A stretch of 64,000 bases of DNA, taken from Fibrobacter sp. UWB13. Lineage in GTDB: Bacteria; Fibrobacterota; Fibrobacteria; Fibrobacterales; Fibrobacteraceae. The stretch spans positions 1,302,001 through 1,366,000 of the forward strand of contig NZ_FXAX01000001.1 in the NCBI RefSeq assembly GCF_900177805.1, written 5' to 3'. Each line of letters opens with the position of its first letter. Positions within the stretch are counted from its first letter, which is position 1. Below the pieces are notes generated by a model that was not told the DNA's origin, did no database searches, and worked only from the letters and a program-made list of their open reading frames with translations. Below, piece after piece: positions 46,947 to 54,891 of this stretch. The translations under genes and the position numbers were made by a program.

Positions 46947-48728
46947 ATGACCGCTAATTTCAAAAAAATAGTGTCTCTAGGCAGCCTTTCCATAATGGCC
47001 GCCTTTTGGGCTACAGGTTGCAAAGACGACGTTTCAAAGACAGTCAAGACAAAGTTATCCGATTACCCCAGAAACGAAACTCTCTACGTAGGTGGTTTTG
47101 ACTGGGCACCCCCAACGACGTTCAACCCGCTCGATCCAGACCCGAATTTCCCAGCGGATGGCAACATCAGACTCATGTACGAGTCGCTCCTCGCCTATAA
47201 CCAGCTCACAGGGAATCTGGATCCGATGCTTGCCGATTCGTACAGCCAGACGGACTCGACCATTACCGTGCATCTGGACACAAGGGCAAAGTGGAATAAC
47301 GGAGAAAAGGTCACCGTCGAGGATGTCGTTTACTCCTTCAAAATCGACTCCATTCTCCCGACTGCTCACCATAATAACTGGAAGCATATCAAGACCGTTT
47401 CTGCCGACAGCGAAAACCACATCACGTTCCAACTCGCCGCAAACAGAAACCCGCTCATGGTCCTGAATGCGATTGCCGAGACATCGATCCTCCCCAAGTC
47501 TGTCTTTGAACCTCTGCTCAATTCTGCAAAAAGCGGAAAGAGCTACAACATGGACAAGATTCTCGAATTCAAGAACGACTACCAACCGGTCGCTTCGGGA
47601 CCTTATACCTTAGCAAACTACTCGCCCGACCAGATTGTGCTCACGCGCGTCGAAAATTACTGGAAAACGAGCAAATATGGTGGAAGAAAGCCCGCTCCCA
47701 AGTACATCATCCACCCGATTTACGACGGGAACGACAATTTCAATAACGCGATGGTCCGCGGGAATCTGGACGTATCCTCCATTTATCTCCCGAGAATTTG
47801 GGAAAAGACAAAGGACAGCATCCGCGCCTGGAGCCGCGTCGAACCCTACCACCTTCCGTCAACGATCACAGCCCTTGTCATCGCCACCACGAAAGAACCG
47901 TTTAACAATGTAAGTTTCAGACGCGCCCTCGCCCATGCCATCGACTTTGAAAAAATCAAGGCACGAGCGGTTTCAAACTACACCCCAGCTATGCAGCCCG
48001 GGTTCATCCTCCCATTTGGTATCGAAAAAAAGTACTTCAACAAGGAAGATGCCGACGAACTTGGCTATAGCTATAACACAGAAAAGGCTCGTGAGATTCT
48101 TTCCGAAGCAGGTTATTCCTGGAACGAAGAAGGCAAGCTCCTCGACAAGAAGAAAAAACTTGTCCGCAATATTTCTATAGAATGTCCGCAAGGGTGGACC
48201 GACTGGATTGACGCCATCAACGTCATCGCAGAATCTTTTGCAGAAATCGGCATTACGGCAACACCGAGCATCGTCGACTACGGCATTTGGGACATGAACC
48301 TCCGCAAGGGAACGTTCGACCTCGCCATGAAGACGCCACCCTCGGAGCATTCCATCGCCAATCCGTGGAACAGATTCTACCAGATGCTTAACAATGCCAC
48401 CATCAAGCCCGTCGGCGAAGAATCCTACGCAAACCAGGGGCGCTTCCAGAACGATGAAATCAACCAGCTTTTAAACGATATCCCGACAATTTCGAATGAA
48501 GATTCTCTTACGCATGCCTACCAAGAGCTCAACAGGCTGTTTATGCAAACAGTCCCTGTGCTCCCAGTCATGTACAGACCGGCGACATTCTACCAGTTTT
48601 CGACCAAGCATTGGACGAACTTTCCGACAGAAGAAAACCCCTATGCACCGCCCAATAACCTCATTGTAGCGGCTGGCGTTAGCGCACTTTGGGAAATTGT
48701 GCCTGTCGAACCGCAGGATAATCAATAA
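46947..48728 (+). CDS. Oligopeptide/dipeptide ABC-transporter substrate-binding lipoprotein (SBP family 5)
   Basis: 593 residues. The N-terminus has a lipobox-like WATGC (Cys25). Family 5 landmarks: LYVGGFDWAPPTTFNPLDPD, RLMYESLLAYNQLTGNLDPMLADSYSQTD, VHLDTRAKWNNGEKVTVEDVVYSF, and the conserved NVSFRRALAHAIDFEKI. Binds peptides, nickel or oligosaccharides in the periplasm for import. No permease or ATPase genes adjoin, so it is an orphan. AGGAT site precedes the ATG. Confidence 0.9.
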   Translation: MTANFKKIVSLGSLSIMAAFWATGCKDDVSKTVKTKLSDYPRNETLYVGGFDWAPPTTFNPLDPDPNFPADGNIRLMYESLLAYNQLTGNLDPMLADSYSQTDSTITVHLDTRAKWNNGEKVTVEDVVYSFKIDSILPTAHHNNWKHIKTVSADSENHITFQLAANRNPLMVLNAIAETSILPKSVFEPLLNSAKSGKSYNMDKILEFKNDYQPVASGPYTLANYSPDQIVLTRVENYWKTSKYGGRKPAPKYIIHPIYDGNDNFNNAMVRGNLDVSSIYLPRIWEKTKDSIRAWSRVEPYHLPSTITALVIATTKEPFNNVSFRRALAHAIDFEKIKARAVSNYTPAMQPGFILPFGIEKKYFNKEDADELGYSYNTEKAREILSEAGYSWNEEGKLLDKKKKLVRNISIECPQGWTDWIDAINVIAESFAEIGITATPSIVDYGIWDMNLRKGTFDLAMKTPPSEHSIANPWNRFYQMLNNATIKPVGEESYANQGRFQNDEINQLLNDIPTISNEDSLTHAYQELNRLFMQTVPVLPVMYRPATFYQFSTKHWTNFPTEENPYAPPNNLIVAAGVSALWEIVPVEPQDNQ

Positions 48729-48788
48729 AAAAGTTCCTCTTTTCCGGTAAAAAAATTATCTTTAGCACACCATTCTAAGGAGTATATC

Positions 48789-49586
48789 GTGGGAAAATTA
48801 CGTTTTGTTTTGCCTAATACTTTCACAAGCCTGAACTTTTTGCTCGGTGTATTTTCCATTTGCTGGACAACCGGAGCGTTCGGTTCGTTTAGTACGGCAG
48901 ACCAGATCCGCATGGGTGCCTACTTCGTCATGTTGTGTGCCCTTTTTGATAAGCTCGATGGCTTTGCCGCCCGCCTCGTGAACGCCAGTTCTGAATTCGG
49001 CGCCCAGTTCGATAGCCTTGCCGACTTGGTCGCTTTCGGTCTCGCCCCGGCATTCTGCGTTTTCTTCACCTACAAAATTTACGCACCGGAATGGTTCCAG
49101 AACCATGGGCTCCTGATGACGGTTGCACTTGCCGTTTACGTGCTCTGTGCCGCCATGCGCCTCGCCAAGTACAATGCTTGCGATTCTGACACGTACCACC
49201 ACCATTTCTCCGGCCTCCCCTCCACCTTTGCAGGCATGGTCAATGCAACTCTCATCGTGTTCCTCATGACCAAGGGCGTTTTCGCAGACTCCAACACGTT
49301 CCTCTTCTGGCTCCCGATTATCGTGTTTGTCGTTACAGGATTCTTGATGGTAAGCCCGTTGTTCCTCCCGAAACTCCAGCCGCGCAAGAACAAGGCATTC
49401 AACATTTTCCAGATTGTGCTGATTTTGCTCACCTATGTTGCCGGAATCCTCTTCTACAACCCGAAGGTGCCGTACATTCTCGAATACCTGCTCATTCTCG
49501 GTTCGAGCTACATGGTGATCGGTTTTGCAGTAGGCCTCATCTACCGCAAGCAGATTATCGAAGAAGCTAAAGCTGCTAAGAAGTAG
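48789..49586 (+). CDS. pssA: CDP-diacylglycerol-serine O-phosphatidyltransferase
   Basis: 265 residues with eight or so hydrophobic helices. The CDP-alcohol phosphatidyltransferase motif D-G-x2-A-R-x8-G-x3-D-x3-D is intact as DGFAARLVNASSEFGAQFDSLAD. Opening PNTFTSLNFLLGVFSI and the ability to align through YVLCAAMRLAKYN fit the PssA subtype that makes phosphatidylserine. GTG start with AAGGAG seven bases upstream. Monocistronic, ended by a strong terminator. No psd in the window. Confidence 0.88.
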   Translation: MGKLRFVLPNTFTSLNFLLGVFSICWTTGAFGSFSTADQIRMGAYFVMLCALFDKLDGFAARLVNASSEFGAQFDSLADLVAFGLAPAFCVFFTYKIYAPEWFQNHGLLMTVALAVYVLCAAMRLAKYNACDSDTYHHHFSGLPSTFAGMVNATLIVFLMTKGVFADSNTFLFWLPIIVFVVTGFLMVSPLFLPKLQPRKNKAFNIFQIVLILLTYVAGILFYNPKVPYILEYLLILGSSYMVIGFAVGLIYRKQIIEEAKAAKK

Positions 49587-49622
49587 TGGTTAGTCGCTAG
49601 TCACTGGTCTCTAGCCTTTAGT
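49587..49622. repeat. Heptad-repeat element E (single arm)
   Basis: GGTTAGT/CGCTAGT/CACTGGT/CTCTAGC/CTTTAGT, directly after the pssA stop. The degenerate 7-bp period is clear but no inverted arm follows. Confidence 0.5.
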
Positions 49623-49630
49623 TTGAATTT

Positions 49631-49660
49631 ATGCCCGCCGCGAGCGGGCATTTCTTTTTA
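49631..49660 (+). terminator. Terminator after pssA
   Basis: ATGCCCGC pairs with GCGGGCAT around CGCGA, followed by TTCTTTTT. Confidence 0.88.
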
Positions 49661-49679
49661 TGGAGATTATAGAAGCTTT

Positions 49680-50378
49680 CTAGCGCGACACAAAGCGTTC
49701 CAGGAATTCAGCTAACGTGCGACCATAGCGGTCAAACAATTGTTCTAGCGACATGCGCGGAAGTTCAAGCGTCACGCATTCCAAATGGTGTTCACCGCAC
49801 CACGTCCCGAAGCTCCCCGGCGTTTTGTATCCAATGTCCGGTAGCCAAGGCAAGTTGAACGCATCCATCACGCGCTCAACAAGCGTAGTCTTTTGCGGGG
49901 CATCGACGCAGCCCATCGGGGCATGCATCGCAAGTACGCTCGCAGGATTCAGCGTTTCAATTAACGCAACAAGCGCTTGCGTTTCCGGTTCGCTTTCTGC
50001 AAATGCACCCGGCGATAAAAGCGTATCGCGAGACGCTTCGAGAATCGAGCGCGAACCGACCTTTTCCGTCGAGAAGTTCTGCGTCTTGAAATTGCGGTTC
50101 AAGTCCACGCCGCCTGCGTTCCCGCGCGTTCCAAGAGCAACACCGTCTGGATTGGCACACAGAATAAACGCAATAGATTCAAAAGACTCATCAAAAGCAC
50201 GGAGCACGCGGCTCAGGAGGAACGTCGTCTCCGGCTCTTCGCCGTGAATCCCCGCCATTACAAGCAACTTGCATTCGCTCTTGCACGGGTAGTACAGCAG
50301 CGGCGCGCCCAATACAGAACGCCCATATTCAAGAGAAGGCAACCGGATAATACCGCGAGAATCTGGAGAAAATTTCAT
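49680..50378 (-). CDS. Murein-tripeptide amidase MpaA-like (peptidase M14)
   Basis: 232 residues from ATG 50378 (a TTG six bases upstream is possible). Zinc carboxypeptidase fold: GIHGEEPE (first His and Glu ligands), NPDG, DLNRNF, MHAP (third ligand His) and LELPRMS (catalytic Glu region). MpaA cleaves gamma-D-Glu-meso-DAP in imported murein peptides; no signal peptide here fits a cytoplasmic recycling role. Same strand as the M15 peptidase and ruvC, separated from them by heptad element F. Confidence 0.82.
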   Translation of the reverse strand: MKFSPDSRGIIRLPSLEYGRSVLGAPLLYYPCKSECKLLVMAGIHGEEPETTFLLSRVLRAFDESFESIAFILCANPDGVALGTRGNAGGVDLNRNFKTQNFSTEKVGSRSILEASRDTLLSPGAFAESEPETQALVALIETLNPASVLAMHAPMGCVDAPQKTTLVERVMDAFNLPWLPDIGYKTPGSFGTWCGEHHLECVTLELPRMSLEQLFDRYGRTLAEFLERFVSR

Positions 50379-50389
50379 AATCAACTTAG

Positions 50390-50482
50390 CCTATAGTCTT
50401 TAGTCATTGGTCATTAGCATTTTTAATGCGGCGAAGCCGCCAAACTTGAAACTAATGACTATTGACAAACAACTAATAACGA
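50390..50482. repeat. Heptad-repeat element F with GCGGC hairpin
   Basis: AGTCTTT/AGTCATT/GGTCATT/AGCATTT, GCGGCGAAGCCGC, then ACTAATG/ACTATTG/ACAAACA/ACTAATA. The left end overlaps the presumed -10 (minus TATAGG, 50390-50395) of the mpaA-like gene. Confidence 0.7.
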
Positions 50483-50486
50483 AATT

Positions 50487-51170
50487 TTAGATAAAGTAAG
50501 GATAAATGTATTCCTCCGCGAGCTTGGGCAAGCGGGCAAGCACAACACGTTTGCATTCCATGTCCGAGCGTTCATAGATGCTCCGCAGCGTATCCAGCGA
50601 GAAATGCTCCAAGCGCTTACGCGATGTCGGCAAGTGCGCAATGTGCCAACCTTCAGGCTTAATTTTTCCGCGCCCAGGAATGAACACACGGCTAAAGCCA
50701 AACGATGTTCCAGCTTCCATCCGAGACGTCAAAAACGCATGGAACTTCGCAAACATGCCACTGCACTCCGCAGGCGTGAGCTCAACCTCATAGCCCTCCG
50801 GGCACGCAGCTCCATCGACCACGTCGATGTCCGTCCCCAGATGGTGACGGCTCGCCCCCGGCAATGCCGACCATGTGAGAATCGCATACATCAGCTCTTC
50901 TTCGTCTTTCGGACGTTCCATCGGCTCGCCCTTTTCATTCAAGAGCTTGAGTTCGCCTCGAGCCTTGCGGTTCCAAATCGAAAGTTGCTTTTCGAACGAG
51001 CGGTACGCCGATTCAATGCGCAGTTCAAAACCGTTCGCCTTGGCTTCGTTTGACAAAGCACGCAAGTCATCCACAATTTCGCGGTCTACAAAGTATCCCG
51101 GCTGGAATTCCACCAAGTCAGGCGTTCCAAGACCGTAGGGCAACAAATCCAGAGACAACAAGTCCGTCAT
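50487..51170 (-). CDS. M15-family D,D/L,D-carboxypeptidase (VanY-like), cytoplasmic form
   Basis: 227 residues, no signal peptide. M15 zinc-peptidase signatures: ESAYRSFEKQL, SRHHLGTDIDVVD (His and Asp ligands) and EGWHIAHLP (catalytic Glu-equivalent region and third His). Family members trim terminal D-Ala from murein stem peptides; with an MpaA-like enzyme next door a peptidoglycan-recycling role is plausible. The start overlaps the ruvC stop (ATGA), so it is translationally coupled to ruvC, an odd pairing of function. Confidence 0.8.
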   Translation of the reverse strand: MTDLLSLDLLPYGLGTPDLVEFQPGYFVDREIVDDLRALSNEAKANGFELRIESAYRSFEKQLSIWNRKARGELKLLNEKGEPMERPKDEEELMYAILTWSALPGASRHHLGTDIDVVDGAACPEGYEVELTPAECSGMFAKFHAFLTSRMEAGTSFGFSRVFIPGRGKIKPEGWHIAHLPTSRKRLEHFSLDTLRSIYERSDMECKRVVLARLPKLAEEYIYPYFI

Positions 51171-51736
51171 TGAATCGTCCCTCCCATTTTTTCAATCAAG
51201 TCTTTCCACTGCTGTACCGTCGTTTTCTTTTTAGGTTTCGACTTTTTATCCAAAAGCGACTGCGCCAACGGAGCCGGGTTCGCATGAGTCCATGCAATCG
51301 CAAGCGCATCCGAAGCATCCAGCGGGAGGTCCCCGCCTGCGATTCCCAAATGCGCAAAAATCATATTCGCCACATGTTCCTTCGAGGCAGCACCATTGCC
51401 TGTAACCGCCTGTTTCACGACCTTCGGCGGGTATTCCTCGTACGTCATTCCGCGACGGTGGCACGCCACAAGTATCGCCCCGCGGATATGCCCAAGCACA
51501 AGCGCACTCTTCACGTTCTTCGCAAAGAACACGCCTTCCATCGCAAGCGCATCCGGGTGGTAATAGTCCAGGCGCTTTTCCAGCTCCGTCACGATATGCA
51601 CAAGCCTGTCTTCGAGATTTTTAGTGGCATTCGCGTGGAATGTGCCATATTCCAGCACCTGAATCTGGATGCCGGTCTTTTTCAAGAACGCATATCCGGT
51701 CGTAATCGAGCCCGGGTCAATACCAAGAATAACCAT
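51167..51736 (-). CDS. ruvC: Crossover junction endodeoxyribonuclease RuvC
   Basis: 189 residues. Holliday-junction resolvase. Catalytic acidic residues are all present: Asp7 (GIDPGS), Glu67 (AMEGVFF), Asp140 and Asp143 (LDASDALA). QAVTGNGAASKEHVANM is the usual DNA-contact loop. The C-terminus has an extra basic stretch (KKSKPKKKTTVQQW). No ruvA or ruvB adjacent. The ATG has no ribosome-binding site and sits seven bases after a -10-like box. Confidence 0.95.
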   Translation of the reverse strand: MVILGIDPGSITTGYAFLKKTGIQIQVLEYGTFHANATKNLEDRLVHIVTELEKRLDYYHPDALAMEGVFFAKNVKSALVLGHIRGAILVACHRRGMTYEEYPPKVVKQAVTGNGAASKEHVANMIFAHLGIAGGDLPLDASDALAIAWTHANPAPLAQSLLDKKSKPKKKTTVQQWKDLIEKMGGTIQ

Positions 51737-51750
51737 AATCCAAAAAATAG
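51736..51750 (-). promoter_or_regulatory. -10 box abutting the ruvC start (leaderless candidate)
   Basis: Minus-strand CTATTTTTTGGATT then ATG: TATTTT with seven bases to the start codon. Confidence 0.45.
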
Positions 51751-51826
51751 ATAAAATTGCTTTTTTTTCAAAAAAAACGCATTTATGGGGGCGTACTTTA
51801 TTAGATTTCTCTTATAGGAGGCCGCA

Positions 51827-53710
51827 ATGCTGATTGATCAAGAACATGCAGAGTATATGAGAACCAAAGCTCACCCGAGGCAGCTGGGAATTCCCCTGAG
51901 CCGTTGGGGGCGCAACCTTATCGCCTGCTGTCCGTTCCACTCACCGGAAGAAACATCGCTGTTTTTCTACGATGCGCTAGGTTATTGGCGCTATCGCTGT
52001 CTCCAATGCGGTGCCGAAGGCGACTTGGTCGATTTTTTGATGAAGAGCCGCTTTAACGGCGTAGACGAACAGACCGCCCGTTCCGAAGCTTTTGAATTCC
52101 TCGGCGCACTCGACAAGGACATTGCGAACAGCCAGGATAGCGAACACCCGTGGGTCAAGGAAGTCGGTGGCGAAAAGTCCAAAGTGCTCGAATGCTTTGT
52201 GCGTTACTGCCACTGGGCAGCCTGCAAGAGTCCCTCCTCGGCAAAGTTCCTCGAAGCCCGCGGCTGGAGCATTGGCCAAGCCCAACTTTACGGTCTCGGT
52301 TACTACAGCGGCGACCCGGAACCATTCATCAGCTACTGCATGCTCTCCGGCATCGAACGCCACCAGATCAGTTTTTACCTCGACAACCTCGAAGCGTACC
52401 ACGAACCGCGAATTACCATTCCGGCCCGCAATTCCAAGGGATTTATCCATTCCGTTTATGGTAGACTCATCGACGATAACGAAAAGAGCCATACCTACAT
52501 TACGTATGCTTCCGGCCCGACCGTTATTCCGTTCAACATCCAGGCAGATAGCGAAAACCCCATTATCGTACAGGGATTCTTTGACGCGCTCACCGCTGAC
52601 CTCGCCGGCATCCCGGGCGTTGTCTCCACGATGTTCCAAGAACTGAACATCAACCACCTGTACAAACTCAAGGCTTGCGGTGCCGAAGCGTTTACCGTCA
52701 TCTTGCGCCGTGAAGAAGACCGTCGCAATCAGGAACTCAAAATTCAGAAGTACTTGAAGCTCGCCGAACAGATGCACATGAGCCTCAAGTCCATCGTGCT
52801 CCCGAAAGACGAATCTGTCGATACATTTGTCCGCAAGAACGGCGCCGATCAGCTCATCGACCTTATTGCCAATACCGAAGTCGATACCATTCATTCGCAC
52901 CGCCGCTCCATGCTATTGCAGGACATCAAGGAGAACTTCGATACCGCAATGGCATGCCCGCCAGACCAGAGCGTAGGCTACAAGCTCAGCACATTCCCGA
53001 AGCTCACCAAGGAAATCGACGGCGTTCAGTCGGGATGTTTCTTTGTATCGTCTCAGCCATTCGGCCTCAAGACATTCTTGCTTTCGAGCCTTACGCTCGA
53101 CCTTATCGAGAGCAACCCGAACCTCAAGGTCATTTACGTCGCTTACGAAACGCCACGTCGTCAAATCTTTGACCGTTTCGTTTCCATGCTCATCGGCGAA
53201 TCAATTTTGAACGTCCGCAAACAGAATACGAATAACGAAATCAATAAAAAGATTTTGGATGCAACGCGCGAGCTCATGGGTTACGTGCGCAACAACCGTC
53301 TCGAAATCTGGGACGATATGCCGTCGCTTGACTTTAACGACTTGCTCAAGACGTTTAGCCAGGAACTCAAGGACCACCCGGACTTGATTCTCGTGATTGA
53401 CGGTATCGACCACATGAAAATTACCGACCGTCCGGAACTCCCGGACATCCACGAGAAGCGTTCGTCCATCATGCTCGACTTGTACAAGGCGCTCGATATC
53501 CCGATATTCCTCGGTGGCGAGCTCATCGATTCTAACATGGGACTCCTCGGCCCGCGTGCGTACCTCCGCGATTCCGACGCCATTTACTGGCTTACCGAAA
53601 AAGATGGCATCCTAAATCTCTCGGTGGATTCCAAGCGCATGGGCACAAGCCGCGTGTACGAAGACAAGATTTTGATTGACCCACAATCTAGCCGCATGAA
53701 AGAAGCTTAA
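51827..53710 (+). CDS. DnaG-DnaB-like primase-helicase fusion with degenerate active sites
   Basis: 627 residues; AGGAGG precedes the ATG. CHC2 zinc finger: Cys35, His38, Cys58, Cys61 (CCPFH then YRCLQCGAEGDLVDFLM). Residues 95-245 follow the DnaG N-terminal catalytic domain. The Toprim region has VQGFFDAL (Gln249 where DnaG has Glu) and RREEDRR instead of the DxD motif; LPKDESVDTFVRKNG matches the end of Toprim. Residues 375-610 are DnaB/RecA-like: Walker A reads SQPFGLKT (Leu414 before Lys415), VAYETP keeps the Glu, Walker B is LILVIDGID. The layout is that of T7 gp4 or Twinkle. Overlaps the next gene. Confidence 0.7.
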   Translation: MLIDQEHAEYMRTKAHPRQLGIPLSRWGRNLIACCPFHSPEETSLFFYDALGYWRYRCLQCGAEGDLVDFLMKSRFNGVDEQTARSEAFEFLGALDKDIANSQDSEHPWVKEVGGEKSKVLECFVRYCHWAACKSPSSAKFLEARGWSIGQAQLYGLGYYSGDPEPFISYCMLSGIERHQISFYLDNLEAYHEPRITIPARNSKGFIHSVYGRLIDDNEKSHTYITYASGPTVIPFNIQADSENPIIVQGFFDALTADLAGIPGVVSTMFQELNINHLYKLKACGAEAFTVILRREEDRRNQELKIQKYLKLAEQMHMSLKSIVLPKDESVDTFVRKNGADQLIDLIANTEVDTIHSHRRSMLLQDIKENFDTAMACPPDQSVGYKLSTFPKLTKEIDGVQSGCFFVSSQPFGLKTFLLSSLTLDLIESNPNLKVIYVAYETPRRQIFDRFVSMLIGESILNVRKQNTNNEINKKILDATRELMGYVRNNRLEIWDDMPSLDFNDLLKTFSQELKDHPDLILVIDGIDHMKITDRPELPDIHEKRSSIMLDLYKALDIPIFLGGELIDSNMGLLGPRAYLRDSDAIYWLTEKDGILNLSVDSKRMGTSRVYEDKILIDPQSSRMKEA

Positions 53711-54891
53711 TGTTTACCATTGTCGATTTTAACAACTTCTGGAGTCCGTCAGGAGGCGGAGTCCGCCGTTACCATTTGCAGAAAATGGCGTTTTACAAAC
53801 GCCAAAACGAAGTCCGTTCCGTCTTCGTGATGCCCTCGGCAAGCACTTATACAGAAACGCGAAGCGATGGTTTAATTATCGAACATGTAGAAGCATTCCG
53901 ATTCCCCGGCAACTGGGAATACCGCTTTATGTGGAAGTCCAAACAAATTCGACCGATTCTTGAGAAGTACAAGCCGGACGTGATTGAAGTGGGTTCGCCC
54001 TACATTTTGCCATCCGCCGTGCGCAGCATTGCAAAAAAAGTTGTTCCCAATGCGGCACTGTTCAGCTTTTGGCACGCCGACTTCCCCGTGACTTACGTGG
54101 GGCGCCCCATCGCCAAAAAATTCGGCACAGGCGTAGGCGTTCTCTCCCGCAGAATAGCATTCTGGTACGCCAAGCAAGAATTTAAAGGCTACGATTGCGT
54201 ACAAGCGTCTTCGAAAGAAGCGATGGCTCGCCTCAAGAAGAACGGACTCCCCGACCCGCGTTGGATTCCGCTCGGTTGCGACATCGATACATTCTCGCCA
54301 AGCCGCCGCGACGAAGCACTCGTAAACGAACTCAAGGATGGCGATCCGAACCGCCTCACGATATTCTTCCCGCACAGGCATTGCAACGAAAAAGGCATTG
54401 ACCTCGTTCTCGGCGCTTATGACATCTTGACGCAAAAGCTCGGACACGAGCCCGCCATTGTCTTTGCAGGCACGGGCCCAAGCCTCCCGCTCGTACAAGA
54501 AGCGGCCGCAAAATACAAGCACGTCAGCTATATCGGCTTTGTGAATTCCATCGACGAGATGGCTCGCTATTACGCTAGCGTCGACATGGGACTTGCACTC
54601 TCTGGCTGGGAAACTTTTGGTCTTTCTATTTTGGAAAGCATGGCAAGCGGAAACGCACTCGTCGGAGCTGCCGCCGGAGCCGCATTCGAACACGTCACGG
54701 AATCGGGCGCAGGCACAATCCTCAAGGAACGCACGCCTGAAGCCTTGGCAGATGCGATTGTCGAGCTCTACCATTCCGATCTCACCGACAAGAAGATTAA
54801 AGCTCGAAAATACGCTGAAAAATTCAGCTGGAACGATTGCTTCAAGCGCCAGCTCGCTTTGTACAAAGAAATTTCCGGACTCAAGAAATGA
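53710..54891 (+). CDS. Family 4 (GT-B) glycosyltransferase
   Basis: 393 residues; ATG overlaps the preceding stop (TAATG). The N-terminal lobe begins with a glycine-rich acceptor loop (SPSGGGVRRY). The C-terminal lobe has FPHRHCNEKGIDLVL, VFAGTGPS, YIGFVNSIDEMARYY and the E-x7-E motif ETFGLSILE. Resembles transferases acting on phosphatidylinositol or diacylglycerol, or in capsule and lipid glycosylation. The four-base overlap with the LtaS-like gene suggests a shared glycolipid or envelope polymer pathway. Confidence 0.88.
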   Translation: MFTIVDFNNFWSPSGGGVRRYHLQKMAFYKRQNEVRSVFVMPSASTYTETRSDGLIIEHVEAFRFPGNWEYRFMWKSKQIRPILEKYKPDVIEVGSPYILPSAVRSIAKKVVPNAALFSFWHADFPVTYVGRPIAKKFGTGVGVLSRRIAFWYAKQEFKGYDCVQASSKEAMARLKKNGLPDPRWIPLGCDIDTFSPSRRDEALVNELKDGDPNRLTIFFPHRHCNEKGIDLVLGAYDILTQKLGHEPAIVFAGTGPSLPLVQEAAAKYKHVSYIGFVNSIDEMARYYASVDMGLALSGWETFGLSILESMASGNALVGAAAGAAFEHVTESGAGTILKERTPEALADAIVELYHSDLTDKKIKARKYAEKFSWNDCFKRQLALYKEISGLKK

